DNA of 64,000 nucleotides from an uncultured Atopobiaceae bacterium (GTDB lineage: Bacteria > Actinomycetota > Coriobacteriia > Coriobacteriales > Atopobiaceae). Positions 17,375-25,172 of this stretch are shown in pieces. The position numbers and the translations under genes are program-made. How positions within the stretch are numbered: the stretch's first letter is position 1; every line of letters begins with the position of its first letter. The stretch lies in contig CALUNW010000001.1 of assembly GCA_944322145.1 (NCBI GenBank), positions 124,001 through 188,000 on the forward strand. Direction: 5' to 3'. The notes under the pieces are model-generated. The model did not search any database, had not been told where the DNA came from, and saw nothing but the letters and a program-made list of their open reading frames with translations.

Positions 17375-19636
17375 ATGGCGAGGTCCGCACTCAGCGTACG
17401 ACGCGTGGAGGGCATCGGGGAGGGAAGCCTGCTGGGCACCCTCTCGCGCCTGCTGCAGCTCACCTGCGAGTCGGTCCTCGTCTTTGACGGCGCCGGGCGC
17501 ATCCTGCTTGCCAACGACGAGGCGGCCGAGCTCTTCGGCGCCGAGCGCGGGGCGGTGGGCTCCGACGTGAGGCTGCTCTTCCCGAGCGCGGATGTGGACC
17601 CCCAGGGCGTCGCGTTTGCCGTCGAGGACCTCCCCTTTGCGACGGACGGCTCGATGACCGAGGTGCTCTGCCTCGGCGCCGCGGGACAGCCCGTCTCCGT
17701 CCGCGTGCGCTGCGACTCGGTCAACGCCCCCGGCGCCACCTATCTCCTGGTCGCGCTCGCCTCCGAGCGGGACGCGCGCGTCGACCGCGAGGGCGAGCGC
17801 GCCCTCGACGACCTGCGCCGCGCCAACCATCGCCTCTCGGGCACCCTCAAGATCGTGCTCGACACCATCGACTCCACCGACATCGCGGCCCTCTTCGAGC
17901 GCGTGCTCGAGGAGCTCACGCAGACGATGGAGGCGGACGGCACGATCGTCTACCTCGCGGAGGCGGACGGGTTCCACCTGCGCGGCGTCTCGAGCGGCGT
18001 CGCGGGCGAGAAGATCGCGCGCTTCATGCCGTTCGGGCGCAGCGTCGAGCGACTCGCCGTGCGCGAGGGCTCCGCCGTGCGCCTGAGGGTGTGCGCCCCC
18101 ACCGGCGACGCCCTGCGCCGCGGGCGCCTCACGACGCGCGACGTCGTCAACGAGGACACCCACGAGGTCCTGAGCATGAGGAGCGCCATGCTCCCGCCGT
18201 TCACGAGCTTCATCCCCGTGCCGGTGTGGTTCAGCGGCCACGTCATCGCCATCATCGAGGTCGGCTGGCGTCGCCTCCACCCGCTGTCCAAGGAGGACGC
18301 GCGCCTGCTCGACTCCGTGGCCCACTACCTCTCGGTGCAGCTCGCCGGCGCCTTCACCGCCTTCCGCGCCCAGCGCGCCGACCGTCTGGCGGCGCTCGCC
18401 ACCGACGTCCGCGAGGAGCTGCTCTCCTACGCCGATGGCGGGGACGAGGCCGCGTCCGCGCGCTTCTTCGAGGTCCTCGCCGAGGTGGGCGACGAGCTGG
18501 AGGCGGCGGCCGTCCGCATGCGCGCGAATCCCGCGCAGCGCGTCGTCGTGGCCGACCTGCCGCTCACGGGGACGCGGGAGCTTCCGCTTGACCTGGACGA
18601 CTTCGTGGGCCCGCACCTCGTCGACGGAGTGGCCGTCGCGCCCATCGTGCCCGACTCCCCTCTGAGCTCCTACCTGCGCGACCTCGGCGAGCCCTGCGTG
18701 GGCGCCGTCATCGACCTCGGCACGCTCGAGGGCAACCGGCTCTGCGGCATGGCGCTGCGCCCGGACGGCGCCGAGCCCTTCGACGAGCTGGAGCTCGAGT
18801 TCCTGCGCGAGCTTGCCGTTGACGTGCGCGACATCGCCCGCGGCGCGGTGGCGCGCGAGCAGGACAAGCGCATCTCCCAGGCGCTCCAGACGGGCATGAG
18901 AAACGAGCTCCAGAGCGTCGAGGGGCTCGCCGCCCAGGCCGTCTACTCGTCGGCCACCAAGGCCGCCTCGGTGGGCGGCGACTTCTACGACCTGATCCGC
19001 CTCCCGGACCGCCGCGCCTGCGTCATCATGGGCGACGTCTCGGGCAAGGGCGTGGAGGCCGCGTCGGTCTCGGCCGCCGTCAAGACCGCGCTCGGCGCCT
19101 ACGCCTGGGAGGGCCTGGCCCCCGCCCGCATGGTGCGCTCGCTCAACGACTTCCTCCTGGGCTTCTCGCGCCTCGAGACGTTCGCGACGCTGTTCGTGGG
19201 CATCATCGACCTGGCGGCGGGCACCATGCGCTACTGCTCGGCAGGGCACCCGCCCGCGATCTTCATACGCGCCGACGCCCAGGAGATCTCCATCCTCGAC
19301 GTGCAGTCGGGCGTGGTGGGCGCCTTCCACGACATCGCCTACCAGGACGGCGTCGTGAGCTTTGGCCCGGGCGACGTGCTCTTGCTCTACACCGACGGCA
19401 CCACCGAGGCGCGCGACCCGTCCGGCGCCTTCTTCGGCGAGGAGGGCCTGCGCGACATGGTGATGCGAGAGTCCGCCGAGGGCAAGCCGTTCGAGGGCTT
19501 CGTCGAGCGCCTGCTCGCCGCCCTCGACGACTTCACGGGGCACGACCTCGAGGACGACGTCGCCATGGTGGCGGTGCGCTTCGACGGGACCGCCGATAAG
19601 GACGGCGCGCCCTCAGGGGGTGCACGCGGCGATTGA
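17375..19636 (+). CDS. SpoIIE/RsbU-type PP2C phosphatase with PAS and GAF domains
   Basis: A 753-residue cytoplasmic signalling phosphatase. Residues about 20-130 are PAS-like (VLVFDGAGRILLANDEAAELFG), about 160-330 GAF-like, and a second, weaker sensor region follows. The C-terminal PP2C domain (about 515-740) has the metal-binding motifs GGDFYD, GDVSGKGVEA, GHPPA, LYTDGTTEA and EDDVAMV. It has no membrane segment, so it senses an internal signal. RsbU-type enzymes dephosphorylate STAS anti-anti-sigma proteins; the next gene encodes exactly such a domain. The target sigma factor is not in the window. Confidence 0.9.
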   Translation: MARSALSVRRVEGIGEGSLLGTLSRLLQLTCESVLVFDGAGRILLANDEAAELFGAERGAVGSDVRLLFPSADVDPQGVAFAVEDLPFATDGSMTEVLCLGAAGQPVSVRVRCDSVNAPGATYLLVALASERDARVDREGERALDDLRRANHRLSGTLKIVLDTIDSTDIAALFERVLEELTQTMEADGTIVYLAEADGFHLRGVSSGVAGEKIARFMPFGRSVERLAVREGSAVRLRVCAPTGDALRRGRLTTRDVVNEDTHEVLSMRSAMLPPFTSFIPVPVWFSGHVIAIIEVGWRRLHPLSKEDARLLDSVAHYLSVQLAGAFTAFRAQRADRLAALATDVREELLSYADGGDEAASARFFEVLAEVGDELEAAAVRMRANPAQRVVVADLPLTGTRELPLDLDDFVGPHLVDGVAVAPIVPDSPLSSYLRDLGEPCVGAVIDLGTLEGNRLCGMALRPDGAEPFDELELEFLRELAVDVRDIARGAVAREQDKRISQALQTGMRNELQSVEGLAAQAVYSSATKAASVGGDFYDLIRLPDRRACVIMGDVSGKGVEAASVSAAVKTALGAYAWEGLAPARMVRSLNDFLLGFSRLETFATLFVGIIDLAAGTMRYCSAGHPPAIFIRADAQEISILDVQSGVVGAFHDIAYQDGVVSFGPGDVLLLYTDGTTEARDPSGAFFGEEGLRDMVMRESAEGKPFEGFVERLLAALDDFTGHDLEDDVAMVAVRFDGTADKDGAPSGGARGD

Positions 19637-19683
19637 GCCCGCGCGCGGCGATTGAGCTGGCGCGTTTGGGGAATAACAACACC

Positions 19684-20454
19684 ATGTCGGACATGGCCAA
19701 CATAGCCCTGGTGACGGTCGAGGGCGACCTCGACGTGCGGACGGTGCCCGCGCTGCGGCGCCGCATCGACCGGCTCGTCGCAGGCGGCTGCCGGCGCATC
19801 TTCCTCAACATGGCGGGCGCGCGCTACGTCGACTCGGCGGGCATGGGCCTCATCCTGACCGAGCTGCGCCGCATGCGGGCCGCGGGCGGGCTTCTCTCGC
19901 TCATGAACGTCTCGCCGCAGGCGTATCAGGCGCTGCGCCGGATGCGCGTCTTCGACTTCATGCCCGTGTCCCGGGCGGGGGAGCGCCGCGCGGTCGACGC
20001 GCTCGACCCGTCGGTGCTGCCGGAGTGGCGCACGACCTTCCGCGTGGACGCCGCGGCGCTGGGGGAGGCGCGCGAGCGCGTGGGCGAGCTGCTCTCGACG
20101 CTGCCCTTCTCGCCCGACGAGGTCTTCGACCTGACGCTTGCCTCGGGTGAGGCCCTGGGCAACGCCGTGGACCACACCTGCGGCGGGGGCGTGCTCGCCA
20201 CCGTGGCCGCCTATCCCGACCGCGTCACCATCGACGTGGCCGACTGCGGGGAGGGCTTCGAGCTCGGGGAGAGCGAGGAGCCGCCCGCGACCGGCCCGTG
20301 CGCCGAGCGCGGGCGCGGCATCAGGTTGATGCGGCTGCTCGCGGACTCCGTGAGCATCGCCCACAAGAGCACCGGCGACGGCACGGTGGTGCGCCTCGTG
20401 AAGCTCTTCGGCGGAGTGCCCGACGTTTTCCCAGCTTCGGAAGGCAGCGTCTGA
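19684..20454 (+). CDS. Fused STAS (anti-anti-sigma) and HATPase (anti-sigma kinase-like) protein
   Basis: A 256-residue fusion. Residues about 1-100 form a STAS domain with DVRTVPALRRRID and the phospho-acceptor region YVDSAGMGLILTEL (serine in DSAG). Residues about 125-250 form an RsbW-like GHKL ATPase with N box GEALGNAVDH, G1 box DCGEGFE and G2 box RGRGIRLMRLLAD. Switch kinase and substrate are usually separate proteins. The ATG at 19684 is chosen because GGGGAA lies about 10 bases upstream; a TTG at 19633 overlapping the phosphatase stop is an alternative. The 18-bp stretch GCGCGGCGATTGAGC is duplicated at this junction. Confidence 0.82.
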   Translation: MSDMANIALVTVEGDLDVRTVPALRRRIDRLVAGGCRRIFLNMAGARYVDSAGMGLILTELRRMRAAGGLLSLMNVSPQAYQALRRMRVFDFMPVSRAGERRAVDALDPSVLPEWRTTFRVDAAALGEARERVGELLSTLPFSPDEVFDLTLASGEALGNAVDHTCGGGVLATVAAYPDRVTIDVADCGEGFELGESEEPPATGPCAERGRGIRLMRLLADSVSIAHKSTGDGTVVRLVKLFGGVPDVFPASEGSV

Positions 20455-20493
20455 GCGTCTCCACATTTCCTCCATGTGTGGCCAACATCGTGC

Positions 20494-20522
20494 TTGCGCG
20501 GAGGGCGCGCGGCCCGTATTAT
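20494..20522 (+). promoter_or_regulatory. tRNA-Gly/tRNA-Cys promoter
   Basis: -35 TTGCGC (20494-20499), 17-bp spacer, -10 TATTAT (20517-20522), 14 bases before the tRNA. Confidence 0.8.
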
Positions 20523-20535
20523 ATTCCTCGCACTT

Positions 20536-20611
20536 GCGGGCTTAGCGCAGTTGGTAGCGCGCCACCTTGCCAAGGTGGAGGTCGCGGGTTCGAACCCCGT
20601 AGCCCGCTCCA
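20536..20611 (+). tRNA. tRNA-Gly (GCC), first copy
   Basis: Acceptor arms GCGGGCT and AGCCCGC; anticodon stem CACC/GGTG with loop TTGCCAA, anticodon GCC; T arm GGTTCGAACCC; CCA encoded. Identical over its full length to the copy at 21045. Confidence 0.97.
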
Positions 20612-20621
20612 TGCGAGCTTC

Positions 20622-20646
20622 AAGGCCGGATGCGTTCGGCCTTTTT
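20622..20646 (+). terminator. Hairpin between tRNA-Gly and tRNA-Cys
   Basis: Arms AAGGCCG and CGGCCTT with a GATGCGTT loop and T run. tRNA-Cys starts six bases later with no room for its own promoter, so this must be read through at least part of the time, or act as a processing hairpin. Confidence 0.6.
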
Positions 20647-20651
20647 CATAC

Positions 20652-20725
20652 GGCGAAGTGGCCAAGTGGTAAGGCACGGGCCTGCAAAGCCCTGACCCCC
20701 GGTTCGAATCCGGGCTTCGCCTCCA
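20652..20725 (+). tRNA. tRNA-Cys (GCA)
   Basis: Acceptor arms GGCGAAG and CTTCGCC; anticodon loop CTGCAAA gives GCA; T arm GGTTCGAATCC; CCA encoded. Probably co-transcribed with the preceding tRNA-Gly. Confidence 0.96.
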
Positions 20726-20734
20726 GGATCTTTC

Positions 20735-20758
20735 GGGCGCCCTCCGGGGCGCCTTTTT
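20735..20758 (+). terminator. tRNA-Gly/Cys terminator
   Basis: Arms GGGCGCC and GGCGCC around CTCC-type loop, followed by TTTTT. Confidence 0.85.
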
Positions 20759-20770
20759 CATGGCCGCGCG

Positions 20771-20970
20771 CATCGAGTGCGCGCACCGAGTGCGGGCAGT
20801 CTTGCCGCTTTCGCTCATCGAGTGCGGGGTCCTTCTCGACCGGAGGCGTCGAGTGCGCGCACCGAGTGCGCTGTCGCCCGCACTCGATGTTCTGGGCGAG
20901 AAGTGCGGGCGGCCTCTCGGCGATAAGCGAGAAGTGCGGGCGGCCTCTCGGCGACAAGCGAGAAGTGCGG
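20771..20970 (+). repeat. Composite CGAGTGCG repeat with 31-bp tandem units
   Basis: The left part (20771-20889) contains five forward CGAGTGCG words and ends with an inverted one; CATCGAGTGCG and CCGCACTCGATG frame it. The right part is a tandem array of a 31-bp unit starting GCGAGAAGTGCGGG (20896-20926, 20927-20957 and a partial third copy to 20970). No protein-coding signal is credible here. It separates two tRNA transcription units. Confidence 0.75.
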
Positions 20971-21002
20971 GGCGAGAAAAACGCGGCCCCGCAAAAAAGC
21001 CC

Positions 21003-21031
21003 TTGCAATCGAGAGGGACCTCGCGTAACAT
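21003..21031 (+). promoter_or_regulatory. Promoter of second tRNA-Gly
   Basis: -35 TTGCAA (21003-21008), 17-bp spacer, -10 TAACAT (21026-21031), preceded by GCAAAAAAGCC. Confidence 0.75.
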
Positions 21032-21044
21032 ATCTCCTTGCGTC

Positions 21045-21120
21045 GCGGGCTTAGCGCAGTTGGTAGCGCGCCACCTTGCCAAGGTGGAGGTCGCGGGTTC
21101 GAACCCCGTAGCCCGCTCCA
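21045..21120 (+). tRNA. tRNA-Gly (GCC), second copy
   Basis: Identical to the tRNA at 20536-20611, including the encoded CCA, but with its own promoter and terminator. The flanks differ, so the copies are kept identical by selection or gene conversion. Confidence 0.97.
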
Positions 21121-21130
21121 TGCGAGCCCA

Positions 21131-21156
21131 GGGCCGGTCACTGACCGGCCCTTTTT
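21131..21156 (+). terminator. tRNA-Gly terminator
   Basis: Arms GGGCCGGTCA and TGACCGGCCC, followed by TTTTT. Confidence 0.9.
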
Positions 21157-21210
21157 GCTATCCTAGGGTGCCGTCAGGCCTCAACCGTTCTGCTAGGAGC
21201 CAGATAGCGC

Positions 21211-22188
21211 ATGTTCCTCTCCCTCATCTTCGTGGTGTTTCTCTACGCAGTGGTCCAGGGGTTCGTTCGCGTGGTCGTGTTCTTCTGGGAGTGGCTGTCC
21301 CGCGGCCGGCAGCTCGACGAGGACGACGTCGAGCGCGCGGAGGCGGCCCTCGAGGAGTCGGAGGACGCCCTGGAGCGCGAGCTCGCCCGCGCCGAGCGCG
21401 AGCGCGGCCTAGGCCGCCTGTTCGCCCGCTGGCGCGCCTCCGCCGCGGCCGTCGACGAGTATCTCGACCACCTTCACCTCGGCTGGTACCAGATCGTCAT
21501 CCTCTTCTTCCTGGGGTCGATGGCGGGCCTGCTCATCGAGGAGGTCTGGATGCTCGCCACCGCCGGGCTCACCGAGAACCGCGTTGGCCTGGTATGGGGG
21601 CCCTTCTCGCCGCTCTATGGCCTGGGCGCCGTCCTGCTCACGCTGCTGAGCTTCTTCCTGCGCTCCCGCGGGGCGCGCGCCTGGCAGGTCTTTCTCGTCT
21701 CCGCGCTCGTGGGAGGGGTGCTCGAGCAGCTGACGGGCTGGTCCATGTCCACCTTCTTCGATGCCGAGTCCTGGACCTACCTGCACCTTCCCGACCACAT
21801 CACCCAGTGGGTGGCGTGGCGGTTCCTGGCGTTCTGGGGCCTTCTGGGCCTCACCTGGAGCCGAGCCGTCATGCCGCGCCTGCTCTACCAGATCGGCATG
21901 CCCACCACGCGCCGCCAGGCGGTCTTCGTGACGCTCGTGGCGGTCTACCTCGTGGCGGACATCGCGATGACGCTCGTGTGCTTTGACCGCAAGACCGAGC
22001 GCGACGCGGGCGTTCCCCCGGCCAACGCCTTCGAGCAGTGGGTCGACACCAACTACTCCGACGAGTTCATCGCAGCGCGCTTCGAGAACCTCAAGATCGG
22101 CGACGCGCGCGACAAGGTCGACGCGGACGGCAACATCATCCTCGACGACGAGCCGGCGGCCGAGAAGGACGAGGGGGTGCGCCCATGA
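21211..22188 (+). CDS. CmpB-type putative membrane transporter protein
   Basis: A 325-residue membrane protein. After an N-terminal helix and a highly charged region (about residues 30-85, rich in E and R, probably helical), four to five membrane helices carry the conserved pattern GLLIEEVWMLAT, NRVGLVWGPFSPLYGLGAVL and LEQLTGWSMS, matching the putative type IV ABC-transporter/CmpB family (PF06541). The C-terminal tail is acidic and soluble. Its stop overlaps the cysteine desulfurase start as ATGA. Function in the family is not established; the operon link to sulfur transfer is noteworthy. Confidence 0.75.
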   Translation: MFLSLIFVVFLYAVVQGFVRVVVFFWEWLSRGRQLDEDDVERAEAALEESEDALERELARAERERGLGRLFARWRASAAAVDEYLDHLHLGWYQIVILFFLGSMAGLLIEEVWMLATAGLTENRVGLVWGPFSPLYGLGAVLLTLLSFFLRSRGARAWQVFLVSALVGGVLEQLTGWSMSTFFDAESWTYLHLPDHITQWVAWRFLAFWGLLGLTWSRAVMPRLLYQIGMPTTRRQAVFVTLVAVYLVADIAMTLVCFDRKTERDAGVPPANAFEQWVDTNYSDEFIAARFENLKIGDARDKVDADGNIILDDEPAAEKDEGVRP

Positions 22189-23465
22189 CGCCCGAGCGCG
22201 AGGTCTATCTCGACTACGCCGCGGCGACGCCGGTGGACCCGGAGGTCGCCGCGGCGATGATGCCCTATCTCACCGAGAGGTTCTGGAACCCCTCGGCGCC
22301 CTATGCGCGGGCCCGCGAGGTGCGCGACGACGTCGAGCGGGCGCGCGGGGCCATCGCCCGCCTCATCGGCGCTCGTCCGGACAACCTGGTCTTCACGGCC
22401 GGCGCGACCGAGGCCAACAACCTCGCCTTCGCCGCGGTGGAGGGGCATGTGGTCGTGGACGCCATCGAGCACGAGAGCGTGCTCGCCTGCGCCGCGACGC
22501 ACGCCCGCAAGACCGTGCGCGTGGGGGCGGACGGCCTGGTGGACCCGGCCGTCGTGGCGCGGGCCATCCGCCCGGACACCGAGCTCGTCTCGGTGGAGCT
22601 CGCAAACGGCGAGATCGGCTGCGTCCAGCCCGTGCGCGAGATCGCGCGCGTCGTCGCCGCCGAGCGGGCGCGCCGGCTCGAGGCGGGGGAGGACGTTCCC
22701 CTCTACCTGCACTCGGATGCCTCACAGGCGGTCGGCGCCCTCGCGGTCAACGTGGGCTCGCTCGGCGTGGACCTGCTCACGCTCTCGGCGGCCAAGATCT
22801 ACGGCCCCAAGCAGGTGGGCCTGCTCTGGGCCTCCGACGACGTGCGCCTGCGCCCGCTCGTCTATGGCGGCGGCCAGGAGGGCGGCGTGCGCTCCGGCAC
22901 GGAGAACGTCGCGGGAATCGTGGGCTTTGCGCGCGCGATGGAGCTGGTGGGCGAGCGTCGCGGCGAGGAGTCGAGGCGGCTGGCCGCGCTGCGCGAGCGC
23001 CTGCGAGAGGGCATCTGCGAGCGCGTGCCCTGGGCCGTGGTCTCGGGCCCGCGTTCGGCGAAGCGGCGGCTCCCGGGCCTGCTCCACGTGGCGTTCGCGG
23101 GAATCGAGGCACGTCGCCTCGTGATCGCGCTCGAGCGCGCGGGGGTCTCCGTGGGCACGGGCTCCGCCTGCGCCGCGAGCCGCATGCGCGTGAGCCACGT
23201 GCTCGAGGCGATCGGCATGCCGCGCCCGCTTGCCGAGGGGAGCCTGCGCCTCACGCTGGGCCGCCCCACGACCGAGGAGGACGTCGACTACGCCGTCGCG
23301 TCGATCGGGGAGGCCGTGCGGGCCGAGGCGGCGCGTCTCGGGCTCGATGATGCCGGGCAGGCCGCACGCGTGGAGGCGCTTCTGGAGGGGTGGCCGGGGC
23401 TGACCGCGCACACCTCCCAAAATGGGCCGCGAACACCCCCTCAAAACGGGGGGTGTGCGCGGTGA
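22185..23465 (+). CDS. Cysteine desulfurase, NifS/IscS family
   Basis: A 426-residue PLP enzyme that moves sulfur from cysteine to its active-site cysteine. Visible are YLDYAAATPVD, the ATEANNLA cofactor region, IEHESVL with the PLP-stacking histidine, the PLP lysine Lys204 in SAAKIYGPK (SxHK is usual; alanine replaces the histidine-equivalent position two before the lysine) and catalytic Cys329 in TGSACAAS. The C-terminal 30 residues are a non-conserved extension. It overlaps its neighbours at both ends and most likely supplies sulfur to MnmA, encoded next. Confidence 0.9.
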   Translation: MTPEREVYLDYAAATPVDPEVAAAMMPYLTERFWNPSAPYARAREVRDDVERARGAIARLIGARPDNLVFTAGATEANNLAFAAVEGHVVVDAIEHESVLACAATHARKTVRVGADGLVDPAVVARAIRPDTELVSVELANGEIGCVQPVREIARVVAAERARRLEAGEDVPLYLHSDASQAVGALAVNVGSLGVDLLTLSAAKIYGPKQVGLLWASDDVRLRPLVYGGGQEGGVRSGTENVAGIVGFARAMELVGERRGEESRRLAALRERLREGICERVPWAVVSGPRSAKRRLPGLLHVAFAGIEARRLVIALERAGVSVGTGSACAASRMRVSHVLEAIGMPRPLAEGSLRLTLGRPTTEEDVDYAVASIGEAVRAEAARLGLDDAGQAARVEALLEGWPGLTAHTSQNGPRTPPQNGGCAR

Positions 23466-24541
23466 GCCAACGTACATCCCGCGGGGCGCGCGTCTTCTGC
23501 GGCCTCTCGGGCGGCGTGGACTCGGCGCTCGCCTGCGCGCTGCTGCTGGAGCAGGGCTATGACGTCACGGCCGTCTACATGCGCAACTGGTCGCGCGACC
23601 TGCCGGGCTTTCGCTGCCCGTGGGCCGACGACCTCGCCGACGCGGAGCGCGTCGCCGTGACGCTGGGCATCGACCTCGAGGTCTGGGACTGCGAGGCCGA
23701 GTACCAGGCGACGGTCGTGGACTATCTCGTTGACGCCTATGCGCACGGCCGCACGCCCAACCCAGACGTCATGTGCAACCAGACGATCAAGTTCGGCACC
23801 TTCCTCGAGCGCGCGCTCGCCGAGGGGGCCGACTACGTGGCGACGGGCCACTACGGCCGCGTCGCGCGCGGCGAGGACGGCCGCACGGCCCTCTTGCGCG
23901 CCCTCGACGAGCACAAGGACCAGACGTACTTCCTCTGGCGCGTGGGCGAGGGGGCGCTTTCCCGTGCGTTGCTGCCGGTGGGGGAGATTCGCGACAAGGC
24001 CGAGGTGCGCCGCATGTGCGCCGAGCGGGGCCTGGGCGTGGAGGCAAAGCCGGACTCCGACGGCATCTGCTTCGTGGGGCCGGTGGGCATCCGAACCTTC
24101 CTGCTCGACGCGCTCGAGCGGCGAGCAGGCGACGTCGTGGAGTTGGAGACCGGGCGCGTGCTCGGCCGCCACGATGGCGCGTTCCTCTTTACCGTGGGGC
24201 AGCGCAAGGGGCTCGACCTCGGCGGAGGCCCGGCGCGCTACGTCGTCTCCACTGACGTCGAGAAGAACGTCGTCTACGTCACGGCGGACCACGACAGCCC
24301 GGCGCTCTTCACGCGCCAGATCGAGCTCGAGGACGTCCGCTGGATTGCGGGCGAGCCGCCGGCGCCGGGGCGCTATCTCGTGCGGACCCGCCACACCGGC
24401 GAGCTGCGGGAGGTCGTGCTCGACCTCGCCGGGCCCGCTCCCGTGTTGCGCTTTGACGAACCCGCCCGCCGCGTGGCCCCTGGCCAGTCCGCGGTGATCT
24501 ACGATGGCATCCGCTGCCTCGGCGGCGGCATCGTGCACTGA
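23462..24541 (+). CDS. mnmA: tRNA-specific 2-thiouridylase MnmA
   Basis: A 359-residue enzyme that thiolates U34 of tRNA-Lys, -Glu and -Gln. The PP-loop GLSGGVDSA is at residues 14-22. The catalytic cysteine pair is Cys105 (NPDVMC) and Cys203 (SDGIC). FTVGQRKGL marks the central domain and a beta-barrel C-terminus follows. The GTG at 23462 overlaps the desulfurase TGA (GTGA). An in-frame ATG at 23390 would lie deep in the desulfurase gene and adds no conserved sequence. Confidence 0.93.
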   Translation: MSQRTSRGARVFCGLSGGVDSALACALLLEQGYDVTAVYMRNWSRDLPGFRCPWADDLADAERVAVTLGIDLEVWDCEAEYQATVVDYLVDAYAHGRTPNPDVMCNQTIKFGTFLERALAEGADYVATGHYGRVARGEDGRTALLRALDEHKDQTYFLWRVGEGALSRALLPVGEIRDKAEVRRMCAERGLGVEAKPDSDGICFVGPVGIRTFLLDALERRAGDVVELETGRVLGRHDGAFLFTVGQRKGLDLGGGPARYVVSTDVEKNVVYVTADHDSPALFTRQIELEDVRWIAGEPPAPGRYLVRTRHTGELREVVLDLAGPAPVLRFDEPARRVAPGQSAVIYDGIRCLGGGIVH

Positions 24542-24544
24542 GAC

Positions 24545-24577
24545 GGCGGGGGTGTCCCCAAATGGGACACCCCCGCC
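24545..24577 (+). terminator. Hairpin after mnmA
   Basis: Fourteen-base perfect arms (GGCGGGGGTGTCCC and its complement) around CAAAT, without a T tract. Very stable; it may terminate or protect the mnmA mRNA end. The ribosome site of the next gene is 15 bases further on. Confidence 0.6.
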
Positions 24578-24602
24578 GCCTCGCGCCTTGAAGGAGGAGC
24601 CC

Positions 24603-25082
24603 ATGTCCATAGAGCGCGCCCGCGCGCACCTCGCGCAGTTCGGGCTGGCCGACAAGATCCGCGAGTTCGACGTCTCGAGCGCCACGGTGGAGCTCGCCGC
24701 GGCGGCGGTGGGGGTGGAGCCCGCGCGCATTGCCAAGACGCTCAGCTTCATGGTGGGGGAGACCCCGACGCTCGTCCTCTTCGCCGGCGACGCGCGCGTC
24801 AACAACCAGGCGTTCAAGGCGACCTTCCACACCAAGGCCAAGATGCTCTCCGCCGACCAGGCGGCCGAGCTCGTCGGCCACGCCGTGGGAGGGGTGTGCC
24901 CGTTCGGCGTCAACCCCGGGGTGGAGGTCTTTCTCGACGAGTCGCTGCGCCGCTTCGACACGGTCTGGCCCGCGGCGGGCAGCTCCAACTCCGCGGTCGA
25001 GCTCACCTGCGAGGAGCTCGAGCGCGTCTCCGGCGCGCGCGGCTGGGTCGACGTGGGCAAGGGCTGGAGAGAGGGAGAATAG
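24603..25082 (+). CDS. YbaK/EbsC-type aminoacyl-tRNA deacylase
   Basis: A 159-residue single-domain protein of the YbaK/ProX editing family, which hydrolyses mischarged Cys-tRNA(Pro) or related species. The conserved lysine is probably in RIAKTLSF; GGVCPFGVNPGV and the C-terminal SSNSAVELT segment are typical. The ATG at 24603 follows GAAGGAGGAGCCC. Confidence 0.85.
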   Translation: MSIERARAHLAQFGLADKIREFDVSSATVELAAAAVGVEPARIAKTLSFMVGETPTLVLFAGDARVNNQAFKATFHTKAKMLSADQAAELVGHAVGGVCPFGVNPGVEVFLDESLRRFDTVWPAAGSSNSAVELTCEELERVSGARGWVDVGKGWREGE

Positions 25083-25172
25083 CGGGAGACGCGCCCGGCC
25101 CGTCCCCGCAGCGCCGCCCGCCGCGCTACACTAGGCTGATGGTTCTTGTCGGCACGTCGTCTGGAGCGCTCG

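Noticed and set aside
20896..20970. CRISPR-like array of 31-bp units
   Set aside because: Units are directly tandem with no spacers between them.
20536..21120. Prophage or island attachment sites at the duplicated tRNA-Gly genes
   Set aside because: No integrase or phage genes are near; the duplication covers the complete tRNA with encoded CCA and separate promoters, as expected for ordinary tRNA copies.
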